NCBI GenBank assembly: GCA_013054445.1
Contig: JAAMPI010000574.1
Location: forward strand, 1 to 31,734
Source: Cudoniella acicularis
Taxonomy: Eukaryota; Ascomycota; Leotiomycetes; Helotiales; Helotiaceae
Reading direction: 5' to 3'
Length of the DNA: 31,734 nucleotides
Shown here: one piece after another, positions 1-8,959 of the stretch
Layout of the letters: each line of letters opens with the position of its first letter
Numbering within the stretch: position 1 is the stretch's first letter
Position numbers and translations under genes: made by a program
Notes under the pieces: model-generated
Database searches by the model: none
What the model was told of the DNA's origin: nothing
The model's input: only the letters and a program-made list of their open reading frames with translations

Positions 1-3000
1 TGCACCGCCTTGCGCGTTCACCTCAGCACCACGATTAAGGAGAAATTGGACAATATCTTGGTGTCCGTTACACGCTGCTGCTTGTAATGCGTTTCCGAAA
101 TGTCCACCTTGCGCGTTCACCTCAGCACCACGATCAAGGAGAAGTTGGATAATATCCTGGCGTCCTGTGAACGCTGCTACTTGTAATGCGTTCCCAAAAT
201 AGCCACCTTCTTGATGAATACTAGCATGGTGGTGAAGAAGAAGCCCGATAATTTCTTTATGTCCCTTATAGGCTGCCGCTTGCAGGGGACTTTGTTCCCT
301 TCCATCAGGCGAAATTTCGTTTACGTCGGCTCCATTATGAATCAGAAGTGATGCTAGTTTAAATACGCCCGTAGAAGCGGCGTAGTATAGTGGTGAGACG
401 AGAGATTCTGGCGTTGTTTGCAAGTTATTCCTTAGATTACCAGGATTCCAGACTCGAACCATATTAAGCAGACTTTGTGAGTTTGCTGAGAGTGCTTGGG
501 TAGCATGACTTACGAGAGAAGGTGTCCAAAGTTCACGAGCAACCTCCTCTAAATGGATACTCCAATTTCGAGCTGTATATTCCCACAGGGCAAATTGTTT
601 AAGAGTGTTTTTGGTTGCTAGGGTACTTGCACTCAGTTGTAAATGATATGCGAGGCAAGACTCTGAGATATGTAGATGTGAAGTCTTTTCTGCCGCAGAG
701 AAGTCTTCCTGAGTCATTCGCGTGGAGGACAGATATTCTTTAACGGAGAAGTGCACGAATCTTATTTGGAAAGCATCTTCATCTCGCTTGATGAAGTACT
801 CATCGCTGTATTGATCAATATGGACTGGCACCTTGACAACAAGCCCAGGGAGATAAGCGAGCACCTCTTCGGGATTGAAGAGTCTGTCATCTTCATTGAA
901 AGGTATGGCCTTTTCGGGATCGAGAATAAAAGCTTCGGCGAGCTCTTCAACGAGAAGAGGCCGACATGAGAATGATAGCCACTTCAAAATACTCGCAACT
1001 TGCTTTTGATATCTTGGATCGATGCTTCTAAGCATTCGGTCATAGGTGGCATCCAAGCCCTTTGGCAGGTCTCTTAGTGCTTCCCGGATCCTGTATTTGC
1101 CTCGGTGGCCTCGGAGAGCGTCGAATTGGCAAGATACGTATTGAAACCTATGCCATTTTAGTGTTAGTATACACAAATGTTTCTAAAATTCTAGTATAAG
1201 ACAATTCTCATGGTTTCTTAATAAATTACTCACATGCCATCCGCATTCCTAATTAATGCAGTCTTAGCTTCTTCTTTCACATCATTTGGCCATGAGCGGA
1301 AAGGCTCAGCATTCAACTTTTGGTCGATGTGCAAGCCAATATCAAGGTCGAGAGCATCTTGAACAGTCGATAAATTGATATCGACAGTAAAAGTATTCAG
1401 GGGAGGAATCGATATCAATGGTTTTAACCCCGCTTCGATATCAACTTCTCTCCGACTTGTGAGAAAAAGGTGTAGGTTGTCAGGCTTTTTCTCAAGGATT
1501 AGGTGAATGGCACACAGCAGTGTTTCCCGTGCACCGCTTTCGTAAGGGCATTCATCAAGAGCATCTAAGACCAAGTGGACATGTGTGAATCCGTGTAGTG
1601 CGGCTAAGAGTGTACTTGCGAGAGTTTTCAGATCCGATCGCTGCCCCTTTTCTTTATATTGGCGTAATGCCTCAACACATGTTGGAGTATCTGGACGGCG
1701 ACAACATAGTTGTTTGACAATCGAGGAAAGCATTTCAACTGTGTCCTGCTTTTTGCCGTCCGTGAAGCTGAAGTAGAAGAACGCCACCACATTTTCAGGG
1801 TTAGGCTCGTAGGATCCCCGGAGGTGTTGGATGACGGAAGCACTGGGTGCATATTAGCTGTTGAGAACGTTACAATGAGCCAGGAAAATAACCTCAGTAC
1901 GGACTTCCCCGAACCAGCTGCAAAAGGTATTAGCATGGACATGGCAAGCGCCACGGGCAAAGGAAACTACCTTTTCCGTTCAGCCACAAAAGTGAGTTAG
2001 GTTTAGTTTTCCAAGTTTCGAAGTCATCGTTCCCTTGTAGGAGCCAATCCCCCGTGCCTTCTTGGTGTGCACGCAGCGCAGTATTGTGGTTCTCTGAAGG
2101 ATCGATAGAAGAGAGCCAGTTGAGCAGCTCCTTCCTTTCAGCCTCTCTTTGCTTGTCGTCAACAGACTTTTGTAGAGCGATAATGTTACAGGAAATTGAT
2201 CCCATAGCCTCGATCTTCTCTCGGTGACGCTGAAAGACTGCCTCACGTATCTCCTGATCCCTCGTATCCTTCAAAATCTCATAGACTTTACAGAATGCAT
2301 TTTCTCGTCCTTGAATTTTGTTCAGCGAAGAATCCCAATCGTCGTGTTTAACAACATCTAAGCCAAGTCGAGAGGTAGAATTTTTTGATAAGTAGCAGAT
2401 ACTGCTTGCCTGAAATTTCAAGATTTCAACATAGAGGCTCTTTAAGGTATCTTGGTACATCTTGTACGAAGACAAGGCGAACTCTTGGTCCTTGTTATCC
2501 TCTTGAGACCCGTATCGACGCTCGTACAAGGACTCTCTCATTGTACTGCGTACGATGAGATCGGAGACGTAGTCAAGACACTTTGCCAAAGAAGCCGCTT
2601 GCTTCGAAGGATTCAAGGTCAACTACAGATTGTCAATTCGTCTTCCAAAAAATGTACCATATTGCGATTTGTAACTGGACAGTTTATTACTTACTGGAAG
2701 GAGTAGGCTAACTCCAGCCCACGCGACTGAAGCGTAGGGATTAGCGTTCAGTGCACCAGAGATGTAATCATCCGCCCATTGGATAATACCGACAACAGGC
2801 TGAGCCAAGTCCTTAACAGGAATCTCTTGCCCACCGAACTTCAGCTTCCACGTGTTCTCCTTGATATCATCTATTTTCCTAATGAGTAATCTCCTCATAA
2901 GATCTTTCCTCTCTACTTTGGAACCCGAAAACGCAATAGTTGCGCCCAACATGGTGGTTAGATCTCCACGAAGCCTTTCCTCGTATTCTTGGATCAGTTT

Positions 3001-3432
3001 CTCCTCTTTTAGTTTCAGCTCATCGTATGCCACATTCCAGAGCTCGAGGGTGGAATATAATTCTGGTTTGACAACATTTTGAGCGGTGGGTCCTTTTTCA
3101 ATTGAATTGACAGAGAGAGGATGGGCGACAGCGGCGACGAAGGAGCTGGAATTCGGAGCCTCAGCAGTGGTAGCGTTACCGTTATCCACGACACCAGCCA
3201 TGCCCTGATTCTCGTGAGCTGGTGCGCATTGTTCGTCGTCCGTTCCCGGCCTGCTACTATCGTTTCGATGATTGCTGGACGGCCTACCTAATACTGCGGT
3301 GTTTGAAAGGTGCGTCCTCGCCTCGGTACTCTGCTGAAACTTTTTGAATTTGTTCTTGATGGTGGAGAACATCACTTTGCTCTTGCTCTTAGGCAGAGTT
3401 GTCGAGTCTGGTGCCTTATTACCGTCGGCCAT
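1..3432 (-). CDS. NACHT-type NLR receptor with ankyrin repeats, 3' end cut by window edge
   Basis: Fungal NLR (STAND ATPase), a class linked to non-self recognition and heterokaryon incompatibility. Exons by eye: 3432-2695, 2622-1971, 1917-1893, 1842-1234, 1147-<1; coding length so far 3171 nt (1057 codons), in frame throughout. All four introns (72, 53, 50, 86 nt) are GT-AG; those at 1918-1970, 1843-1892 and 1148-1233 carry CTAAT or ACTAAC branch sites. Residues about 125-420 resemble the NACHT N-terminal domain (LWNVAYDELK, SVAWAGVSLLLP). Walker A is GKAGSGKSVL, Walker B LVLDALDEC, then LHLFLTSRRE and VHFSVKEYLSS. The C-terminal part has four ankyrin-type repeats ending in GADVN or GAEVN; the last two are 33-codon units about 86% identical in DNA. 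The start at 3432 (MADGNK) is preferred over an upstream in-frame ATG at 3528. No disabling mutation seen. The family call is sure; ligand and role are inferred. Confidence 0.93.
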
Positions 3433-3532
3433 CTTGAAGTATAAGTTGACTGCTCCGATTGATGTCGTGATGCTAAAGTAAAATAGCGAGGCATTTGGGA
3501 GCCACGTGCCTAGCACAGGGTGGCTCATATCT

Positions 3533-4485
3533 CATGCACAGGTGGCTCACCAGGCTGCACATCTCGGCTGACTAAGCGAAACTGATAGCTAAGTACTTAG
3601 CCACTAGTATATATGAAGTATTTGTAGGCTTTGTGATTATTTGCCGCGAAAGCGACGGCTACCGTCTCGTCGGACGAGCATGTCTCGTATACTACCCGAT
3701 TCCACATTTCTATAGCGGCTGCGTAAATTGCAAAAACTCTACCCTGGAAGACGCAAAAAAAGAAAGAAAAACACAACTATTCTGTGGAATACCAGGAGCA
3801 CTATCGCTAAGGCAGTTGGAGGTGGAAATCTTGCTCCACCTTTAAGCTCAGGTGGATTTGCCGGGTCTGCAATTTTTAACTTGTCCATTTGCTTATGGTG
3901 ACTATTTTTATGTACCGCTAAGTCTGGAAGAAGCAGTAAACTTCAAATCTGTTTAGTGATGTGATTAATAGGTATGATGTGGATGTATCGGGTGAAGATT
4001 CCGATAATGCAGTGTTAGATGGAGACAAGGCACACAAAGATACTTTTAAGGACCCCTCAGAGGATAGGCTCAGGGCCGGAACGCATTTGCGGATTTTTTA
4101 ACGAATGCAGATAAAAAGGAGAAGTGTACGTAGAACTTTAAACGTGGAGCTACGGCTTACCAATTATCACTTAGACTTCAGCTATCTTCATTTTAGCTAT
4201 TTGGAAACGACAGGTGGATGGTTTTGTTTATTTCAATTCTCTACCTCGGCAAACGCCGCAAATATCTATATATACCACGTAAGAACCTATGAATTTATCG
4301 AACATCAGATTTTTATGGCGTGATTTTAATGTAATTCCATGCTATTTGGGCACATAGGACATAAAAAAAGGACTATAGAGGTGCCTTCAACTCCGAACCC
4401 CAAGACACCTTTCCAAAGCATATCAATATTGAACAACCATCATCCCCCTCTGGCAACCTGCTACAAAGCCCCCATTTCCAAACCC
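3533..4485. other. Intergenic stretch with a possible eroded open frame
   Basis: Lies between the NLR start and the 3' end of the broken secreted-protein gene. On the plus strand about 3938-4323 there is a frame interrupted only by a TAA near 4099; it begins roughly NLFSDVINRYDVDVSGEDSD and has an acidic, hydrophilic composition. I do not recognise it and see no start or promoter, so it is either chance or a decayed gene. Nothing else of note. Confidence 0.3.
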
Positions 4486-4783
4486 CTAGCCTTCTCCAAG
4501 CGGATCAGGCAACAACGTATCCAAATTATTATTCGTCGTCCCATAGATAAACTTGGAGATCAAAGTAGTATTCTCACCGGCTTCGCCATCCGGAAAATCC
4601 GCGGTCGGCATAGGAAAAGCTAAAATCGCCTCCTGGAAATCATTAACCATCTTGCAAGCAACATCGTTTGTTAGGAACTTCTGTTGTACTAAGAGGCCAT
4701 CGCTATTGGGTGTATCATCTGCTGGAGGGATAACGTTCCCGAGCGAGGGTGCTGTGAGCTCTGTCCCGTTCTGGTGGAGTCCT

Positions 4784-5247
4784 GGGGTCGGTAATGAATA
4801 TATTCATAGAAAATCAAGGCAGATTTATGTTCATATTCATATATGAATATCCCATCTTTATATGTTTATATCTAGATTCACAATATTCAGATATTCATGA
4901 ATATATTCATAGTTTTAGGGCTAAACCTAAACAGGTTATTACACGTGATATATTTGTAAAATTTGTATAAAATATCTATATAATTCAATGTTCTTAATTT
5001 AAGATGCTATTAATACAATTATGTAAAAGTTTGAATGGTAAATTACCTAAGTATATACTATATTTCTTTATTTTACTATAAAACTATAAAAATCTATAAA
5101 TAATAAATTTGTAAATATATTTATAAATTCATGAATTTCTAGCCTCGAAGATTCATATTTATATTCATGCCGACATACCTAAATTTATATTCAAATTCAT
5201 GGAGATTATTCATGAATTATGAATGTGAACAATTCATTACCGACCCC
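4784..5247. mobile_element. 464-bp MITE with 16-bp perfect inverted termini
   Basis: Terminal inverted repeats GGGGTCGGTAATGAAT (4784-4799) and its exact complement (5232-5247) enclose a very AT-rich interior full of short palindromes of the type GAATATATTC and TTCATGAAT. No coding capacity. It interrupts the minus-strand secreted-protein gene. I could not identify a convincing target-site duplication. The GGGGTCGG start resembles hAT-type ends, but the superfamily is uncertain. Confidence 0.8.
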
Positions 5248-5545
5248 TATGGTTGACGATGGCCGTGAGGTCCATGGTCATGTTGTTAATTGTTCCCGAG
5301 GGGAAAGGATTTGATTGTGAGCCTGGAGCTATTTGAGGTTAGTTTGCGTAGACGGGAGGTCAGAAATTTGCGATTTTGAAGGGTGAACAAACCTGGAATG
5401 GAGTCTCTTGGGATAGAGGTAGTAGAGACGTCGTTGCAGGAGGAGAAAAGGGGCATGAATACAAGGACGTCGTTACCGGTGAGTTTTACGCATGGGATTT
5501 GGCAGCCCACGGGTTCTTGAATTGGAGATCGAGGTTAGAATCAGC

Positions 5546-6113
5546 GTGGGAAAGAATTAATCAAATTAATCAAATAATCTTGATTAGAATGTGTTGGAGG
5601 TAAGGTGTGTAGGCGGAAGAAGAGTCGACTGTTAGGTCGAGAGATTCAAGTATGTGGAATAATAATATGATTTTGACTTAAAGACTTTTCTATCTACAAA
5701 GGGGTGAGCGGACTATATATACTACAAGTGTAGTTACTAGAAGCTTCTATAGCTTAGAAATCAACGCTTAGAAATCAAAGCTTATAAATCAAAGAACAAC
5801 CTAGAATATTCTACTAAGGTTTAAGCCTTAAGCTTAGAATAGTGCTTATTACCTAATAATACAACAAGTATAGAAGAGAGGCATAAAAGCTGGCTTAATA
5901 GTATATATTCTTCTTAGCGTTTTGGTTATATAATACAAGACTACTTATAAGCTAAAATATATACCTTATCGTACACATGTTTCTTTATTTACTCACGTGA
6001 TCATATTAATTAATTATTCTTGATTAGATTTTGATTAACGTCTCAAAATGTTTGATTAGATTAGATTAATGGCCATTAATCTAATCTAATATAATCTAAT
6101 CATTTCTCACACT
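5546..6113. mobile_element. AT-rich GATTAAT-palindrome insertion carrying an LTR copy
   Basis: The flanks GTGGGAAAGAATTAATCAAA (left) and the complement of the right edge, GTGTGAGAAATGATTAG, form imperfect inverted termini. The interior repeats GATTAGATTA and contains a long palindrome around 6053-6089 centred on TAATGGCCATTA. The LTR at 5592-5866 sits inside, so this looks like a small non-autonomous element of about 290 bp hit later by a retroelement. Boundaries are approximate. Confidence 0.5.
5592..5866 (+). mobile_element. Solo or truncated LTR, TGTTGGAGG family, internally deleted
   Basis: Begins TGTTGGAGGTAAGG and ends AATACAACA. It matches the complete copy at 17057-17446 (opposite orientation) over nearly its whole length, but lacks about 115 bp, mostly near its start, where the join falls at a short TAAGG repeat present at both edges of the missing segment. 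The flanking 5-mers (GAATG and AGTAT) do not match, so no target duplication is visible. No internal retroelement genes follow. Confidence 0.75.
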
Positions 6114-6288
6114 GGTTGGAATGGATCGATCAAATTCGATGGTTCTACGGTGGCGATCTGTGTGATGAAGCAGATTATTGAGGCGCGAAGAAGCATTTTG
6201 GGTGAATGATACGGTGTTTGACGATTGAAGTGGGAGTTTCGTTTGCGTTTTTGAGTTGACTGTTGTGTAGAAATGTTTCCAGGTGACC

Positions 6289-6296
6289 CTTTTATA
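6289..6296 (-). promoter_or_regulatory. TATA box of the broken secreted-protein gene
   Basis: TATAAAAG on the minus strand, 93 bp upstream of the ATG at 6196, followed by a C/A-rich leader typical of filamentous fungal 5' UTRs. It supports 6196 as the start and shows that the promoter survived the insertions downstream. Confidence 0.6.
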
Positions 6297-6379
6297 TGGT
6301 GCACAGCGTGGAAAGAAAGGGAAATTGAAAGTTTTATACTCATCACAAACTAATCGTCGGCCTGTAGTGGGGCCATTGA

Positions 6380-6772
6380 CGTTCGCTCGTTTCAGAAGCA
6401 GAGTATCATGGTGAAGGAAAAGCAGCTAGACCAACACCATGCCAAGCTCTTGACCATGCATCTGGGTATCTTTTGGCGGCAGGTATTTGTACCGCGTTGT
6501 ATAAGAGGGCAATAGAAGGCGGAAGCTATGAGGTAAATGTGTCGCTGGTGGGGGCTATGGAGCATTTGAGGTCGTTGGGACCGTATCCTGGCAAAGATGG
6601 ATTTAATCCGAATATTTTCGTCGAGAAAGCGGTCGAGGGGTATCTGGAATGCAGAATGAGTGAACTTGGTAAGGTAAAGGCTTTGAAGCATTCTGCGTCG
6701 GTCGAACAAGCTATGCGAGGGTGAGATATGATGCCGAAATCACTTGGAAGTAACGGACCTGAGTGGATATAA
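6380..6772 (+). pseudogene. C-terminal remnant of a class III (CaiB/BaiF) CoA-transferase
   Basis: The open frame from about 6380 reads ARPTPCQALDHASGYLLAAG, then KRAIEGGSYEVNVSLVGAM, which matches the C-terminal part of formyl-CoA-transferase-like proteins; members of this family move CoA between carboxylic acids. Only about 130 codons of a usual 400-500 are present, and the frame is closed by a stop immediately upstream (6377-6379). A TGA at 6722-6724 stands where the family normally has Trp; the same frame then continues DMMPKSLGSNGPEWI to a TAA at 6770-6772, the expected natural end. So it is 5'-truncated and carries one nonsense change. It begins only about 80 bp from the promoter of the divergent secreted-protein gene. 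Confidence 0.8.
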
Positions 6773-7318
6773 ATTCACAAATAAAATGATATAAGGGTCT
6801 AATATTTAGAATTATTCTTCGATCCTACCAATTAACATTGTTTTATTTCTGCTTGAATTTTCTGAAATTTACAGTGTTGAACCGCCAAGGTTGAGAGTAG
6901 AGTATCTTGGAGCTACATCAGAATAAAAGGGCTGTTTGAAAGTAATATAGAGCTAGGTCTCAGAAAGCCTAGATTCTAGAACCAAGTAATGTAGCTTTGT
7001 AATCGATTTTGTAATGGTTTCTTAAAATTCAATGCCTTCTATCTCATAAAATGACTAAAGTAAAAGCAACCTAAATTTCTTAACTTTAATCTAGCCATTC
7101 CCTGGCCTAGCTGTCGGAATCCCAGTACCGCCATCGTTGTGCCTGCGTTTGATTCGCCATTCAAAGTTTCTTCTTTCTATCTCAGTCCGTCAGGGGAGTA
7201 CCGCGGTGTTCTGGCAAACCTGGGCAAATGTTCAACCGTATGGGGGGGTCCAAGTTCCTAAAGCCCTTGACACCCCGCCTTTGACCTTTGCTCCTCAAGT
7301 CCTCTGCCTCTCGGATAA
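6773..7318. other. Intergenic stretch, nothing recognised
   Basis: AT-rich from 6773 to about 7080, then ordinary composition. The plus-strand open frame of 61 codons at 7137-7322 has no recognisable features and is probably chance. Confidence 0.4.
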
Positions 7319-7966
7319 CTAGAGGGTAGCTGTAGTTTGTACCCGCCTCGGGGCGTCGAACGACCCTCTCGCGAGTATGTGAGTAAATCTTCGTCTAAAA
7401 TTGACAATGTTTGCGATGTTGAAATTCAGCTCATACCCACTGGAGACATAGGTCAGTAGTGCTGACAAGGAAAAGCAACAGAATAATCTCGAAATTACAA
7501 TATTTTGAAGGGTGAAAAGGAAACGTTGAGAGCACATACGACGCCATCGCCATCGCATTAGCCGCGCACCAAATCGCGTTATCTTGAAGATCGTTGAGAT
7601 GGCTGAGGAAAAGCTACTAGTGATATTTACCTTTGGCAAGAGCACAATTACGGAGCCCTACTGCTTTACTGGGCCATTCTTTCTTTGAAGCCAGTCTTTT
7701 GGTTCGAATTGACCCCCAAGATGCATTGTGATAAGGCGCAAAATATGCCCCATCACATCTTCATTCTTCGGCTTCAGCCTCTTTTCGTCGGGATCCAAAT
7801 AATCAATTGTCTTGGCTAATGGCGAAACAACCATAAGAATTTTCTTTCTAACCGAGCGTATCTCTCGAGTCCAGACCTCGACAGGAAAGAATATGTGCCT
7901 CATTCGCTGAAATATTGCCACTAGATACTGGGTTTGGAGCATCGTAAGGGCTGGGGGAACCAACAA
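7319..7966 (-). pseudogene. Possible cytochrome P450 remnant
   Basis: Minus-strand open frames at 7966-7658 and 7645-7319 read in succession. The first contains FFPVEVWTREIRSVRKKIL and LKPKNEDVMGHILRL, a spacing like the region before the I-helix of fungal class E P450s. The second begins NITSSFSSAISTIFKI, a weak match to an I-helix A(I/S)HTTT-type segment. A TGA lies between them, and no ExxR or heme-binding FxxGxRxCxG motif follows before about 7100. If it is a P450 it is a central fragment only. Low confidence; an unrelated decayed gene is possible. Confidence 0.3.
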
Positions 7967-8100
7967 TTAGGGTCCCTTATGTCGGTTTTTATTGTTCCAG
8001 TCACCGCCTGAAGATAGAAATTCCACGGCATAATCCCAACCACAGGTTGCTGGCCCACCCCGGGTCCCCACACTAGTGCTCCTGGGAGCCAATTTCCTGC

Positions 8101-8436
8101 TCAGTGTGTATTTACATGGTTGGTAACTATGCGCCAGAAGCTCCATAGTGATGATCGATGGGTATCATAATAACGAGGAGGGTGTGTTGCGGGGTCGATA
8201 GTCACTGGGTTCGCGATATCACGTTGAGTGACGTCGATCCCCGGGGGAAGGTTTCCAGCAGGGCCCGAGGCTCTAAAAATTGAACCGGGTTGTAGGTTTG
8301 TGGGATTATATGGTGGCTGAACTGCTGCTATCTGTGTATTGTAGGCCGCGGTACTAGCCGCAGCTGGGGCACTAAACATTTTCGTCTCTCTTGGCAGTGC
8401 TGCTACCCTAGCAGCAACAAGGTCGAGGGCGGCCAT
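8101..8436 (-). CDS. Hypothetical 111-aa protein
   Basis: ATG at 8436 (MAALDLVAARVAALPRETKM) to a stop at 8101. The N-terminal third is Ala-rich; the middle is Pro-rich (AVQPPYNPTNLQPGSIF, AGNLPPGIDV, DPATHPPRYYDTH). No signal peptide, membrane segment or known motif. It has protein-like composition but could be an N-terminal fragment, since the last residues (VTNHVNTH) could be intronic read-through. Not recognised. Confidence 0.3.
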   Translation of the reverse strand: MAALDLVAARVAALPRETKMFSAPAAASTAAYNTQIAAVQPPYNPTNLQPGSIFRASGPAGNLPPGIDVTQRDIANPVTIDPATHPPRYYDTHRSSLWSFWRIVTNHVNTH

Positions 8437-8959
8437 GACAAAATTGACGGAATGTGGCTTTTGAGATTTTTAGTTGCTTTACCCAATCTATCTTTGTGAC
8501 GAAATTCAAAACATAATATGTAAGCCCTTGAAAATGATATGGGATGAAGTAGCTGATGTTTCAATGATTCGATGCAGTAGGTAATTTATGTTCGAGTGCA
8601 ATAAAGTCGTGTCATTAATCAAAGAACTTTCTAAGGATCCTTTGAATACTATAAAGACATGATCGCAGTTGGAATGCACTTTTTGCTTTACGAACAAAGA
8701 AAAGGTGAAAGTTTCTTGTCCTGGAGCCGGATATGAAATTTATAATAAGTCTTTATTGTCACATAACTGTACCGGTAGCTGACGAAAGGTGTTTTCTCCC
8801 AATGTCACAAGGTTAACCAAGCACTGCTTTTCCCTGCCTCTGTCAATATTCCTTGGCACCACGATAGCAGCTTTGGTCATGGAATTGCTATAGCAACCAT
8901 TTCCACAGGAGGATATCTGCCATTGCATTTTTCATCATGCCATTTATCTTGCACTTGAA
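8437..8959. other. Intergenic stretch, nothing recognised
   Basis: About 520 bp between the hypothetical ORF and the end of the MFS pseudogene. Two short minus-strand frames (8697-8506 and 8928-8740) show no recognisable features. Confidence 0.4.

Larger units (their letters stand above)
4486..6196 (-). pseudogene. Small secreted-protein gene broken by two transposon insertions
   Basis: Reading on the minus strand, ATG at 6196 opens a signal-peptide-like sequence (MLLRASIICFITQIATVEPS) ending in DPFQPV at the edge of an AT-rich insertion (about 5546-6113). Coding-like sequence resumes at about 5545 and contains a plausible intron, 5329-5392 (GTTTGT, branch CTAAC, AG), joining DSIP to PGSQSNPFPSGTINN. 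At 5247 it meets a MITE (4784-5247) and resumes at about 4783 with HQNGTELTAPSLGNV, continuing through a C-terminal stretch (NNLDTLLPDPLGEG) to a TAG at 4486-4488. That all pieces belong to one gene is inferred from strand, order and composition; the exact joins near both insertions do not close in frame by eye. I do not recognise the family; an apoplastic or effector-like protein is one option. Confidence 0.55.

Noticed and set aside
1..210. CRISPR-like regular repeats
   Set aside because: The 99-bp spacing equals 33 codons and the repeats encode ankyrin units in one open frame.
1628..1960. Apparent frameshifts disrupting the NLR ATPase domain
   Set aside because: Two short GT-AG introns with CTAAT branch sites restore a perfect Walker A and the following GSYEPNPENVVAFFYF stretch, so the gene is not broken here.
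4770..5260. Target-site duplication for the 464-bp MITE
   Set aside because: Flanks GGAGTCCT and TATGGTTG do not match at 2, 3, 5 or 8 bp, so no duplication is claimed.
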